Shown one piece after another: positions 43,058 through 52,343 of a stretch of 64,000 nucleotides of DNA. Source of the DNA: Prolixibacteraceae bacterium (GTDB taxonomy: Bacteria; Bacteroidota; Bacteroidia; Bacteroidales; Prolixibacteraceae); contig JAQUIJ010000006.1 in the NCBI GenBank assembly GCA_028683385.1, forward strand, positions 248,001 through 312,000, written 5' to 3'. Under the pieces are notes generated by a model. It did no database searches, was not told where the DNA came from, and was given only the letters and a program-made list of their open reading frames with translations. The position numbers were made by a program, and so were the translations under genes. How positions within the stretch are numbered: the first letter of the stretch is position 1; every line of letters begins with the position of its first letter.

Positions 43058-43821
43058 AGAAACTGCTTGAAATAAAGAACCTCTCTGCTGGGTACGACAA
43101 CAATATTGTACTCGAAAATATTTCTATGGAAGTTTTTTCAGGAGACTTTATTGGCGTTATCGGGCCAAACGGTGGAGGCAAAACCACGCTGATTAAAACC
43201 ATTCTGGGCCTGATCAAACCCGTTTCCGGAGAAATGAAGCTCCACATCAGTAAAACCAATATTGGTTACCTTCCTCAAGTCAATCAGATCGATAAACGGT
43301 TTCCGATTTCAGTGATTGATGTCGTTCGCTCCGGAAAGGCGAATTCTGCCTTGTTCTCGTCGTTTCATAAAAATACCGAGGAAAAGGGGAAAGCCGAATC
43401 GTTGCTTGCCGAAATGGGGATTTCAGCAATCCGAAATAAACCAATTGGTGAGCTTTCGGGAGGGCAAATGCAGCGCGTATTTTTATGCCGGGCTCTGATG
43501 AATCGGCCTGAATTGCTGGTTTTGGACGAACCAAGCACCTATGTCGATAATACTTTTGAAGGCGAATTATACCTGAAACTGAAGGAACTGAACGAGCAAA
43601 TGGCCATTATCCTGATCTCGCACGACGTGGGCACCATTTCGTTTTTTGTGAAAACCATTGCGTGCGTCAACCGAAGTTTGCACCATCATCCGAGCAATAT
43701 CATTACTGAAGAACAACTGACTTCGTACAATTGTCCGCTGCAAATTATAACCCATGGAAACATTCCGCACACTGTATTGAAATTACACGACGAACACGAT
43801 CATCATGAACACAATCATTGA
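43054..43821 (+). CDS. znuC: metal ABC transporter ATPase (ZnuC-like)
   Basis: The product has 255 residues with Walker A GPNGGGKTTL (about 33-42), Q loop YLPQVNQID, signature LSGGQMQRVF, Walker B LLVLDEPS and the H-loop ISHDVG. It drives import of the metal bound by the lipoprotein. The C-terminus is unusually His-rich (HDEHDHHEHNH), a plausible cytoplasmic zinc-binding or sensing tail; the DNA encoding it overlaps the permease start. Confidence 0.9.
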   Translation: MKKLLEIKNLSAGYDNNIVLENISMEVFSGDFIGVIGPNGGGKTTLIKTILGLIKPVSGEMKLHISKTNIGYLPQVNQIDKRFPISVIDVVRSGKANSALFSSFHKNTEEKGKAESLLAEMGISAIRNKPIGELSGGQMQRVFLCRALMNRPELLVLDEPSTYVDNTFEGELYLKLKELNEQMAIILISHDVGTISFFVKTIACVNRSLHHHPSNIITEEQLTSYNCPLQIITHGNIPHTVLKLHDEHDHHEHNH

Positions 43822-44626
43822 GCTGTTTTCATACGACTTTTTTGTGAATGCCTTTATGGCATCGCTGTTAGCAGCAATCTCATGCGGAATTGTGGGCACT
43901 TACATTGTTTCGCGACGAATCGTTTTCATTAGTGGAGGGATTACTCATGCCTCTTTTGGTGGAATCGGGATGGGTTATTATTTGGGCATTAATCCGCTTT
44001 TTGGAGCAGGCATTTTTGCGATCTTATCTGGAATGGGGATTCAGCTTTTCAGCAGCAAAGGGAAAGTTCGCGAAGATTCGTCGATCGCCATCTGGTGGTC
44101 GCTCGGAATGGCCATCGGAATCATTTTTGTGTACATGACTCCGGGATACGCGCCCAATCTGATGAGCTATCTGTTTGGAAGTATCCTGACCGTTTCGACC
44201 AGCGAAATCGGACTGATGCTGGCGCTCTCAATTATTATCATTCTGTTTTTCACTTTGTTCTACCGTACCATTCTGTACATTTCGTTCGACGAAGATTTTG
44301 CCCGCACTTCCAATCTGCCCGTAAATTTGTTCAATTATTTGCTGATGGTTCTGATTTCGCTCACCATCGTATTGAATATCCGCGTTGTGGGCATAATTTT
44401 GATTTTATCACTACTTACCATTCCGCAGGCAACTGCGAATGTACTGACCCGCGAATTTGGCCGGATGATGTTTTATTCTGTGGGATTTGCTTTTCTGGCA
44501 TCGTTTATTGGATTGCTTGTTTCATATTTTGCCGATATTCCTTCCGGAGCAACCATTATTTTCACGCAGGTAATCCTGTTTGGATTGGTAAAACTGATCA
44601 AAACGATTAGTTCTTCCCGAAAATAA
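43805..44626 (+). CDS. znuB: metal ABC transporter permease (ZnuB-like)
   Basis: The product has 273 residues with about eight membrane helices and the ABC-3 family segment RRIVFISGGITHASFGGIGM near the N-terminus, plus RVVGIILILSLLTIPQATA. It forms the inner-membrane channel. The start overlaps the ATPase gene by 17 bp. A small cysteine-rich gene follows after 9 bp and is probably part of the same operon. Confidence 0.9.
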   Translation: MNTIIELFSYDFFVNAFMASLLAAISCGIVGTYIVSRRIVFISGGITHASFGGIGMGYYLGINPLFGAGIFAILSGMGIQLFSSKGKVREDSSIAIWWSLGMAIGIIFVYMTPGYAPNLMSYLFGSILTVSTSEIGLMLALSIIIILFFTLFYRTILYISFDEDFARTSNLPVNLFNYLLMVLISLTIVLNIRVVGIILILSLLTIPQATANVLTREFGRMMFYSVGFAFLASFIGLLVSYFADIPSGATIIFTQVILFGLVKLIKTISSSRK

Positions 44627-44635
44627 GCGCAGAGC

Positions 44636-44824
44636 ATGGACGACTCAGATTCACTCGTAACCTGCACCCATTGCGGAAAATCGTGGGACAAAACCCTACT
44701 TTCCAAATCGTGTAGCAACTGTTTTGCCTGCACAGGTTGTGAAGCATATATCTGTCCGGAATGTCGGTATGAAATTGTGATAACGCCGCCCAAGCCCATG
44801 AAGCGGACTAAATCTGATGAATAG
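44636..44824 (+). CDS. small four-CxxC zinc-ribbon protein in the metal operon
   Basis: No family was recognised. The 62 residues hold eight cysteines in four CxxC pairs: C10-C13, C26-C29, C32-C35 and C40-C43, enough for two zinc ribbons. The tail (ITPPKPMKRTKSDE) is disordered and basic. No signal peptide, so it is cytoplasmic. It starts 9 bp after the permease stop, in the same direction. Possible roles are a zinc acceptor or a small regulator of the importer; this is inference from position and metal-binding composition. It resembles a GIDxx-type zinc ribbon with unknown partner. Confidence 0.7.
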   Translation: MDDSDSLVTCTHCGKSWDKTLLSKSCSNCFACTGCEAYICPECRYEIVITPPKPMKRTKSDE

Positions 44825-45028
44825 TTCAGACATTTTGGGATCACATTCCTTATAAATTCTATTGTTTGAAAATTAAATCAATACAGAAACATCCTGTATT
44901 TTCTACAATTATCTTTAGGGTCAAAGTGATGTTCGATTGTCTGTGTTGAACGATCAGAAAATCAAATCTGCAAAAACTTGCTGTACTAAATAAATTCAGC
45001 AATATTTGAGTACTAATAAACCAAACCA

Positions 45029-47659
45029 ATGAACCTAAAATCGATTTATAGCCTTCTCGCGGCATTATTTCTGATGTCAGTTGTCTCTGCAAACAACAAT
45101 CCGAAAGACAGTTTAACAACTACCGATAACAAACCACTCCGGACTTATACCACCATTCGTTTATCGACAGCAAAGCCGGTAATCGATGGAAAACTTGATG
45201 ACGACTGCTGGAAAACTGGCGAATGGGCGGGCGATTTTACCCAGTGGATTCCAAAAGAAGGAGCAAAACCAAGTCAGGAAACTCAGTTTAAAATTTTATA
45301 CGACGACAAAAATCTCTACGTTGCCATACGTGCTTTCGACAAGGAACCGAAGAAAATTTCAAGAAAGGGAGGACGAAGGGATTTACTTATTGGCGAACAG
45401 GCAGGAGTTAACTTCGATAGTTATCATGATCATCGCACCGGTTTTGAGTTTTCGGTAACCGCCGCCGGACAAAAAGTTGACCTGATACTTACCAATCCAA
45501 TGGAAGCCGATTTTAATTGGAATGCCGTTTGGTATGTGAAAACAGGACTGGAGGATTCTGCCTGGGTTGCTGAGTATGAAATTCCACTCAGCCAGTTGCG
45601 CTACAGCAAAGACAAGGAACAGGTTTGGGGCATGCACGTATGGCGCTGGATTGACCGCCTGTCGGAAGAAAGCGACTGGGAGCCACAATCGTCAACCAGT
45701 CCCGGAATGTTATACCTGTTTGGCGAACTTCATGGAATTAAGGATTTGCCGAAATCGCGACGAATCGAAATTATGCCCTACACGCTGGGAAAACTTAAAA
45801 CTTTTGATAAGGTTCCGCAAAATCCTTTTGCCAAAAATGGGCATTCGTTTATGGGAAATATTGGACTCGATGCCAAGATTGGGCTATCGAGTAATTTTAC
45901 CGCTGACTTAACAGTGAATCCGGACTTCGGGCAAGTTGAATCAGATCCGTCGGTGATGAACCTCACCGCATTCGAGACTTTATACGAAGAGAAACGCCCC
46001 TTCTTTTTGGAAGGAAGTAACATCTTTAAATTCGAGTTGGGCGACGCAAACCTGTTTTACACGCGCAGAATTGGACACACTCCGGTTTATCATCCGGAGT
46101 TGGAAACAAATCAATACATCGATTACCCCGACAATACCTCAATTTTAAGCGCCGTTAAAATAAGCGGGAAAAGCAAGAATGGATTGGCTGTTGGTATTCT
46201 TCATAGCCTGACTGCAGGAGAAAATGCGCAACTATCGACCAACGGAATAAAAAAGGACCTTCGTGTTGAACCACTTACCAGCTATACCGTTGGCCGGGTT
46301 CAGCAGGATTTTAATGAGGGGACTACTGTTCTGGGTGGAATTATTACTTCAACCAACCGCTTTATAAACGATCCTTATCTCGAATTTCAAAACCAAAATG
46401 CCTTTACCGGAGGTGTAGATTTGCTACACCAATGGAATAAAAAAGAGTTTTATCTGGATGCAAAAATCATCGGAAGTACGATTAATGGAAGTGCCGAAGC
46501 TATTCGAAATCTTCAATTGTCGTCAGCAAGATATTATCAACGGCCTGATGTAAATTACCTACATTACGACCCAACCCGGACTCAATTGTCAGGTCAGGGT
46601 GGCCGGGTAAAGATTGGTAAAGGAAGTAAAGGGTTGTGGCGTTATTCAAGTGAGTTCAACTGGCGCTCACCCGGACTTGATCTGAACGACATTGGGTTTA
46701 TGCAAATGGCCGATCTGGTTTCGCAGGAAACCGAAGTGTCGTATTTCGTGAATAAGCCTGTTTCTATTTTCCGAACCTATTCAGTCGCTGTTCATCAAAG
46801 CAACAACTGGGATTATGGTCTGAACTATCTGTATTCTGGCTTATTTCTTACTTCTAAATTCGAATTTCTGAACCAATGGATGGTGTCGCCTTCTGTTCAT
46901 TTCAGGAATGAAGGATACGACAATCGGGTGCTACGCGGCGGAGAAGCCATGCGTCTTCCGGCTCTTTGGGAAGGATCATTGGAATTTCATACCGATATGG
47001 CGAAAAAATTCATCATCAGTTTGAATGCCACCAGGGAGGCTGCACAGAATGAAAATTACCGCAATTCGTTTGTTCAGGCTACAGTAACAACGATCCCCTA
47101 TAACGTGCTAAAACTCTCGGCAAGTGTAAATTATTCAGAAAACATGGACAATCTGCAATATGTCGACACAAAGATTCTGGGTACCGATATCAAATACATT
47201 CTGGCTCATCTCAATCAGAAAACATTGGGAGCCACCTTCAGGGTCGATTACAACATTACTCCTGAAATTTCAATTCAGTACTACGGAAGCCCTTTTGCTT
47301 CAGTAGGAAAATATTCGAAACTAAAAGAAGTGACGAATCCGAGAGCAACTTCGTACTCAGATCGGTTTAAATTGCTAGACACACAATTCGTTGACAATAC
47401 CTATCAAGTTGCCGAAACCAACGAGACGCCGGCATATTCAGTTAATAATCCTGATTTCACCTTTAACCAGTTCCGGTCGAACCTGGTATTTCGATGGGAG
47501 TATCGCCCCGGCTCGCAAATATTCTTTGTGTGGGGAAATGAGCGCACTGGCTGGAAAAATGACAGCAACTCGAAAGTAGGAAGAGCGGTAAGCGATTTAA
47601 AAGATGTATCGCCAACCAATATTTTCCTGATCAAACTTAGTTATTGGTTTTCGTTGTAG
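45029..47659 (+). CDS. DUF5916 outer-membrane protein with CBM9-like N-terminal domain
   Basis: The product has 876 residues with a signal peptide (about 1-22, SVVSANN). Residues about 45-215 form a CBM9-like carbohydrate/ligand-binding domain (STAKPVIDGKLDDDCWKTGE); the rest, with alternating aromatic strands and a C-terminal FLIKLSYWFSL ending typical of beta-barrel outer-membrane proteins, is the DUF5916 region. The end residue Phe-x-Leu fits the BAM-recognised C-terminus. Members occur beside sugar and peptide systems in Bacteroidota; no transport substrate is known. It is followed by a Nudix-like regulator gene that could control it. Confidence 0.85.
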   Translation: MNLKSIYSLLAALFLMSVVSANNNPKDSLTTTDNKPLRTYTTIRLSTAKPVIDGKLDDDCWKTGEWAGDFTQWIPKEGAKPSQETQFKILYDDKNLYVAIRAFDKEPKKISRKGGRRDLLIGEQAGVNFDSYHDHRTGFEFSVTAAGQKVDLILTNPMEADFNWNAVWYVKTGLEDSAWVAEYEIPLSQLRYSKDKEQVWGMHVWRWIDRLSEESDWEPQSSTSPGMLYLFGELHGIKDLPKSRRIEIMPYTLGKLKTFDKVPQNPFAKNGHSFMGNIGLDAKIGLSSNFTADLTVNPDFGQVESDPSVMNLTAFETLYEEKRPFFLEGSNIFKFELGDANLFYTRRIGHTPVYHPELETNQYIDYPDNTSILSAVKISGKSKNGLAVGILHSLTAGENAQLSTNGIKKDLRVEPLTSYTVGRVQQDFNEGTTVLGGIITSTNRFINDPYLEFQNQNAFTGGVDLLHQWNKKEFYLDAKIIGSTINGSAEAIRNLQLSSARYYQRPDVNYLHYDPTRTQLSGQGGRVKIGKGSKGLWRYSSEFNWRSPGLDLNDIGFMQMADLVSQETEVSYFVNKPVSIFRTYSVAVHQSNNWDYGLNYLYSGLFLTSKFEFLNQWMVSPSVHFRNEGYDNRVLRGGEAMRLPALWEGSLEFHTDMAKKFIISLNATREAAQNENYRNSFVQATVTTIPYNVLKLSASVNYSENMDNLQYVDTKILGTDIKYILAHLNQKTLGATFRVDYNITPEISIQYYGSPFASVGKYSKLKEVTNPRATSYSDRFKLLDTQFVDNTYQVAETNETPAYSVNNPDFTFNQFRSNLVFRWEYRPGSQIFFVWGNERTGWKNDSNSKVGRAVSDLKDVSPTNIFLIKLSYWFSL

Positions 47660-47770
47660 AATCTAATTTTTATCATAAGCGAAATCAGCCTGATTCTAAT
47701 AGTTTTATGGCTTTGTAAATAGAATTAACGTCAGAATTTTGTTACTTTGTCGTCAAATTTCAGGAAACAA

Positions 47771-48538
47771 ATGACATCGCTGATTTTAATGGAAACAAAA
47801 GAAGAAACTTGCAAATATCTTGATCATATTTCGTTGGACTGTGTGGTGTTTGGCTTCCATTCAAATCAATTAAAGGTGCTTGTACTGCATATGAAAACTA
47901 CCGGAGAATGGGTGTTACCTGGCGGTTTTGTGTATGAAGACGAATCAATTGAAGTCGCTGCAAATCGGGTATTAAAAGTACGCACCGGCTTGGATGAAAT
48001 CTTTTTACGACAATTTAATGTTTTTAGCGATCCTCATCGGTCCAGACGAAATCCGGCTGTTTCTGATTTGATTTTATCTGGACAAACTTATCCGGACGCA
48101 TCGTGGTTCGATAAGCGTTTTATTTCCGTAGGTTTTTATGCTTTGGTCGAGTTTTCGCAGGTACAGCCTCAGCCCGATGAGCTTTCTGACATTTGCGAAT
48201 GGGTCAATCTGGATAAAATCGGTAAATTAATTTTAGATCACAACTTGATTCTGAATAAAGCATTGGAAACTTTACGTTTGCAACTAACATTTCAACCCAT
48301 TGGCTACAATTTACTTCCCGAAAAATTCACCATGTCGGAACTCCGGAAACTGTATGAAACCATTTTGGGGAAAGAGCTTGACCGACGCAATTTTCAACGC
48401 AAGATACTGGCCTACGACATTTTGATTCGGTTGGACGAAGTCCGGCAGGGAGTGGCACACAAAGCTCCGGGGCTGTATAAATTTAATCTGGATAACTACC
48501 AAAAAGCTCTTGAAGAAGGACTTAGTGGCCGATGGTAA
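47771..48538 (+). CDS. Nudix-like transcriptional regulator (NrtR/AraR type)
   Basis: The start is set at ATG 47771 (255 residues); ATG 47789 is also possible. Residues about 20-150 have the Nudix fold but the catalytic box is broken: G52 and E58 are present, R66 remains, while the glutamates of RExxEE read V67, V70 and R71. A C-terminal winged-helix domain (about 165-250, FTMSELRKLYETILGKELDR) is typical of NrtR- and AraR-type repressors, which sense ADP-ribose or sugars such as arabinose. The ligand is unknown. No operator was recognised. Confidence 0.85.
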   Translation: MTSLILMETKEETCKYLDHISLDCVVFGFHSNQLKVLVLHMKTTGEWVLPGGFVYEDESIEVAANRVLKVRTGLDEIFLRQFNVFSDPHRSRRNPAVSDLILSGQTYPDASWFDKRFISVGFYALVEFSQVQPQPDELSDICEWVNLDKIGKLILDHNLILNKALETLRLQLTFQPIGYNLLPEKFTMSELRKLYETILGKELDRRNFQRKILAYDILIRLDEVRQGVAHKAPGLYKFNLDNYQKALEEGLSGRW

Positions 48539-48626
48539 ATTTCAGTTTTGTCATCAACTAATCTGTTTCCCTTTTGACATCCACCGGATTTTTCCTCACC
48601 TTTGCTGACCTTTAAAACGATACAAC

Positions 48627-48935
48627 ATGTTTCAGGTTATTTGGGAATTGAAAGTAAAATTTAAGGAGCGCGAAAAATTTGAAAAGTTTTACGATCCGAA
48701 AGGCGAATGGGTGAAATTTTTTGGTAAGTCGCCCGAATATGAAGGGACTGACGTTCTTGAAAGTGGCGAAGGTGACGGAATTTTTCTGGTGATTGACCAA
48801 TGGTCGTCGGAAGAAGCTTATAACGAGTTTGTGAAGAGCCGGAAAGCTGACTATGATCTTCTGGAAGAAAAAGCAAAAGCCGCCAGCCGCACCAAAAAGC
48901 ACATCTGGATTAATCTGAATCCGGAGGAAGAATAA
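48627..48935 (+). CDS. ABM-fold dimeric alpha+beta barrel protein
   Basis: The product has 102 residues with a ferredoxin-like strand-helix-strand pattern (MFQVIWELKVKFKEREKFEK; GIFLVIDQWSSEEAYNEFV). It resembles antibiotic-biosynthesis-monooxygenase-like or stress-responsive dabb-type proteins, without a fixed catalytic residue. Function unknown. It is 88 bp after the Nudix regulator gene and 65 bp before the HAD gene. Confidence 0.7.
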   Translation: MFQVIWELKVKFKEREKFEKFYDPKGEWVKFFGKSPEYEGTDVLESGEGDGIFLVIDQWSSEEAYNEFVKSRKADYDLLEEKAKAASRTKKHIWINLNPEEE

Positions 48936-48960
48936 TTCCAATTTCAAATAAATGAACGTA

Positions 48961-48982
48961 GAGGCGCAAGGCATTGCGTCTC
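48961..48982. repeat. short hairpin repeat before the HAD gene
   Basis: GAGGCGCAA GGCA TTGCGTCTC, a stem with one G-T pair. A common Bacteroidota intergenic hairpin type (GAGACGCAA... TTGCGTCTC; general knowledge). Confidence 0.5.
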
Positions 48983-49000
48983 GGCCTAATGATATATTTT

Positions 49001-49654
49001 ATGCCCCAATTTACCCATATTCTTTTCGATCTTGATGGAACCCTGACCAACCCTCGTTTGGGAATTGGTAATTCGTTAAAATATGCCCTTCGGCAAATGC
49101 AAATTGATGGTTACAGCGACGAAATTCTCGAACGTTTTGTTGGTCCGCCACTTCAGGATAACTTTAAAAACCTGTTTGGAATGAACGAACGAAACACGAA
49201 TCTGGCTGTTGAGCATTTCAGGACTTATTTTGGCGAAAAGGGACTGTTCGAAAATGAGCCCTATCAGGGAATTAGCGAATTGCTGGAAGAACTTCATCTT
49301 TCAGGGAAACGCGTTTATGTGGTTACCTCGAAATTGGAGAAATATGCTAAGATGATTATGCGGCACTTTGAATTCGATCGTTATCTTGATGATTTACAAG
49401 GCGCTGAGGCTACCGGGAAACACTCAGGAAAAGGTCAGTTGATTGAACAGTTGATGGAGAGAAACCGTATTCCGGCGTCTGCTTCAGTTGTCATGGTAGG
49501 TGATACTCATTACGACCTGATTGGCGCCAAAGAGAATGAAATTTCGTGCATTGCAGTAGGATACGGATTTGGGACAGCAGAATCATTGAGCAATTGTAAT
49601 CCCGATTTCACGGTAGATTCGGTAGAAGAATTAGCCGAGTTACTGCTGGGATAG
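49001..49654 (+). CDS. HAD superfamily phosphatase, phosphoglycolate phosphatase-like
   Basis: The start is set at ATG 49001, the last before the fold (MPQFTHILFDLDGTLTNPRL), giving 217 residues. HAD motifs: DLDGTLT with the nucleophile and acid Asp; VVTSKLEKYA (motif II); a Lys upstream of VVMVGDTHYDLIGAKENE (motifs III-IV). A helical cap lies at about 20-90. Candidate substrates are 2-phosphoglycolate or nucleotide monophosphates. Confidence 0.88.
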   Translation: MPQFTHILFDLDGTLTNPRLGIGNSLKYALRQMQIDGYSDEILERFVGPPLQDNFKNLFGMNERNTNLAVEHFRTYFGEKGLFENEPYQGISELLEELHLSGKRVYVVTSKLEKYAKMIMRHFEFDRYLDDLQGAEATGKHSGKGQLIEQLMERNRIPASASVVMVGDTHYDLIGAKENEISCIAVGYGFGTAESLSNCNPDFTVDSVEELAELLLG

Positions 49655-49785
49655 TATCCAGTGTTCAGTCTCAGTGCTCAATCTCACTTTTTAGATATGC
49701 GATGCTCTGCGACTGATCGTTTTTTTTCTGACCACTGTTTCACCCAACTCGTATCCCGTAACTCGAAACATCTTTTTCTGTTAAC

Positions 49786-49805
49786 TGCGACTGAAAACTG
49801 ATCAC
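49786..49805 (-). repeat. dispersed 20-mer, copy 2 (inverted)
   Basis: TGCGACTGAAAACTGATCAC is the complement of GTGATCAGTTTTCAGTCGCA, one mismatch from 31856-31875. The surrounding 198-bp gap is made of similar low-complexity phrases (TGCGACTGATCG occurs again at 49708-49719). Confidence 0.45.
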
Positions 49806-49852
49806 TTTTTTTCATTATCTTGAATGCCTGTTGCTCAACTCAATTCTCAGGT

Positions 49853-50812
49853 ATGGAAAACCCGTTGACGAAAAAGTGGTTTGTTATTCTGAATCCTCAT
49901 GCCGGCTCAGGACGAGGTAAAAAAGATCAGGCAGAAATCCTCAAGAGACTTACCAAAGCTGACTTCCAATATGAACTGGCCGTTTCAGAATTCCCGAAAC
50001 ACATCATTCAATTGACTATTGACGCTATTGAAAAAGGTTATAGAAACCTGATTGTTGCCGGTGGCGATGGTTCACTAAACGAAGCGGTGAATGGTATCTT
50101 TTCGCAAACTTTCTGTTTGCCGGAGGAAATCACGGTTGGAATGATTCCGGTTGGAACGGGAAATGACTGGATAAAAACCTTCGGAATTCCGAATTACTAC
50201 AAAGAAGCGGTGAAAATCCTCAAACAAGGAGAGATCATGCGACAGGATATTGGTCGAATCACTTTTTCTGAATATGATTCGACAAAAACCTGGTATTTCG
50301 CCAACATGGCCGGTTTCGGATTTGATGCGATGGTCGCGACAAAAACGAACCAGTTAAAAAGCAAGGGACGAAATGGAATTTCACTTTATCTGCAAGCACT
50401 TGGTTCAAGTCTTTTCAACTATCGAACCACCAAAACGCAAGTCGTAATTGATGGCCAGAAGATTGATGAATTGATTTTTTCGGTCAGTATTGGAATTGGG
50501 AAATACAATGGAGGTGGAATGATGCAGGCTCCAGGAGCGATACCCGATAATGGACTTTTTCAGATAACCATCATCCGAAAAATCGGACTGTTTGGAATTT
50601 TGCGAAATCTGTCCGGATTGTATTCCGGAAAATATGTAAATGACTATCGGGTTTCAACCTTTCAGGCTAGAAATATTTCAATCAGCTCCGCTCATAACAT
50701 TGCCGGAGAAGCTGATGGTGAGACTTTAGGCGATAATAAATTCGAGATTGATATATTTTCTCAGAAATTAGCCGTAATTTATAATCCTGAGAAATATCTA
50801 AAGGAAAACTAA
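49853..50812 (+). CDS. diacylglycerol kinase/sphingosine kinase-like lipid kinase (YegS type)
   Basis: The start is the ATG of MENPLTKKWFVILNPHAGSG (319 residues). DAGK catalytic-domain motifs are present: NPHAGSGRG, IVAGGDGSLNEAVNG (nucleotide site) and PVGTGNDW. It phosphorylates a lipid hydroxyl, probably diacylglycerol or a sphingoid base; sphingolipids are common in this phylum. Monocistronic, 60 bp before mscL. Confidence 0.9.
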   Translation: MENPLTKKWFVILNPHAGSGRGKKDQAEILKRLTKADFQYELAVSEFPKHIIQLTIDAIEKGYRNLIVAGGDGSLNEAVNGIFSQTFCLPEEITVGMIPVGTGNDWIKTFGIPNYYKEAVKILKQGEIMRQDIGRITFSEYDSTKTWYFANMAGFGFDAMVATKTNQLKSKGRNGISLYLQALGSSLFNYRTTKTQVVIDGQKIDELIFSVSIGIGKYNGGGMMQAPGAIPDNGLFQITIIRKIGLFGILRNLSGLYSGKYVNDYRVSTFQARNISISSAHNIAGEADGETLGDNKFEIDIFSQKLAVIYNPEKYLKEN

Positions 50813-50872
50813 ATTTTTCTGAACATTATGGCATGTTAAATAGTTCTATTTTAAAAACTTAATCTTTAGTCT

Positions 50873-51301
50873 ATGAGTCTCGTTAAAGAATTTAAAGAGT
50901 TTGCCATGCGCGGTAACGTCGTCGATTTGGCAGTGGGTATCATTATTGGTGGTGCATTCGGGAAAATAGTCAGTTCGGTAGTTGCCGATGTACTTATGCC
51001 ACCAATTGGACTACTTCTGGGAGGTGTAAAATTTACTGACCTTAAAATTTTCCTGACCGATCCGGTTGTTGATGCTGCCGGAGTAATTACCAAACAGGCT
51101 GTTTCAATCAACTATGGTAATTTTGTGCAAGCATTGGTCGATTTTCTGATTATTGCTTTTGCTATTTTTATGATGATAAAAGGCATGAACAGCATGAAGA
51201 AAAAGGAAGTGGCTCAACCTGTTGAAGCTCCACCACCACCACCGCCATCCAAAGAAGAAATTTTACTTGCTGAAATCAGAGACATTCTGAAGAACAAATA
51301 A
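50873..51301 (+). CDS. mscL: large-conductance mechanosensitive channel
   Basis: The product has 142 residues: [20 protein letters not shown] is the conserved first helix, TM1 includes [20 protein letters not shown] and TM2 [19 protein letters not shown]; a charged C-terminal helix follows with a proline linker ([11 protein letters not shown]). It opens on membrane tension to release solutes after osmotic downshift. It ends at a strong terminator. Confidence 0.96.
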   Translation: MSLVKEFKEFAMRGNVVDLAVGIIIGGAFGKIVSSVVADVLMPPIGLLLGGVKFTDLKIFLTDPVVDAAGVITKQAVSINYGNFVQALVDFLIIAFAIFMMIKGMNSMKKKEVAQPVEAPPPPPPSKEEILLAEIRDILKNK

Positions 51302-51318
51302 GATTTATGACCTGATAT

Positions 51319-51358
51319 AAAAGCAACGACGATCTGGAAGCGGGTCGTCGTTGCTTTT
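51319..51358 (+). terminator. intrinsic terminator after mscL
   Basis: 14-bp perfect stem AAAAGCAACGACGA / TCGTCGTTGCTTTT with a 12-nt loop and T-run. Confidence 0.9.
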
Positions 51359-51437
51359 TCTAAAAAGGTGCTGAATAGTTTGTTGGCCAATGCTTTTTTT
51401 ACGACTTTTGGTTATCCTGAATTTAAATAACACCCTG

Positions 51438-52343
51438 ATGATTTATCCTGAATACCTTCAAAAAGGCGACCGAATACGGATTGTTGCCCCAGCCGGCAAA
51501 GTTTCGAAAGACAAGTTACTTCCTGGCATTGAACTTTTGCAGGATATGGGCTATGAGGTGATTGTCGGCAAACATGTTTTTGATCGGCATTTTCAATATG
51601 CCGGAACTGATGAGCAACGTGCAAGCGATTTTCAGGAAGCAATAAATGACACTCAAACCAAGGCGATTATTTGTGCACGTGGAGGTTACGGCTCGGTTCG
51701 GATCATCGAAAAACTCGATTTTTTATACTTTCTGAAAAGCCCCAAATGGCTGGTTGGATTCAGCGATATTACGGTGTTTCATTCCGTTCTGAATAAACTT
51801 GGGTTGGCCAGCATTCATGGCGCAATGCCAGCCTTTTTTCTTGAAAATAAGAAACCTACGAAAAGCTTTCATAGCTTAATGGAAGTGCTTACTTCCGGAA
51901 ATTCTGAGTTGAAATTTGAGTCTCATTCGCTGAATTTGAAAGGTAGTTGTTCAGGAGAACTGGTGGGAGGAAACCTGTCGTTGCTTTACAGCCTTCAGGG
52001 AACGCCGTGGCAGTTGGATACCAAAGGCAAAATTTTTCTGATCGAAGATTTGTCGGAATACCTGTATCATCTTGACCGGATGATGCAGAATTTCAAGCTG
52101 TCGGGCCAGTTAACTGATTTGGCCGGACTGGTAGTAGGTGGTTTTACCGAAATGCAGGACAACGAAAGCCCGTATGGGAAATCGGCATACGAAATTATTT
52201 ACGAAGCAATTGAAGGTTGTCATTTCCCGGTTTGTTTTGATATCCCGTCGGGACATATTCCCAAAAACCTGTCCTTGATGTTGGGTGCCAATTATCAGTT
52301 GCAGGTGGCAGAAACCTGCTCATTAAAACGTATTCAGAAATGA
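51438..52343 (+). CDS. ldcA: LD-carboxypeptidase, S66 family
   Basis: The start is set at the ATG of MIYPEYLQKGDRIRIVAPAG (301 residues); the longer ATG frame adds unconserved residues. The S66 pattern: catalytic Ser in LVGFSDITVFH, IHGAMPAFF, SGELVGGNLSLLYSLQGTP, Glu of LIEDLSEYLYHLDRM and the C-terminal His in DIPSGHIPKN. It removes the terminal D-Ala from murein tetrapeptides in the cytoplasm for cell-wall recycling. Its last four bases overlap the yraN-like start. Confidence 0.92.
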   Translation: MIYPEYLQKGDRIRIVAPAGKVSKDKLLPGIELLQDMGYEVIVGKHVFDRHFQYAGTDEQRASDFQEAINDTQTKAIICARGGYGSVRIIEKLDFLYFLKSPKWLVGFSDITVFHSVLNKLGLASIHGAMPAFFLENKKPTKSFHSLMEVLTSGNSELKFESHSLNLKGSCSGELVGGNLSLLYSLQGTPWQLDTKGKIFLIEDLSEYLYHLDRMMQNFKLSGQLTDLAGLVVGGFTEMQDNESPYGKSAYEIIYEAIEGCHFPVCFDIPSGHIPKNLSLMLGANYQLQVAETCSLKRIQK

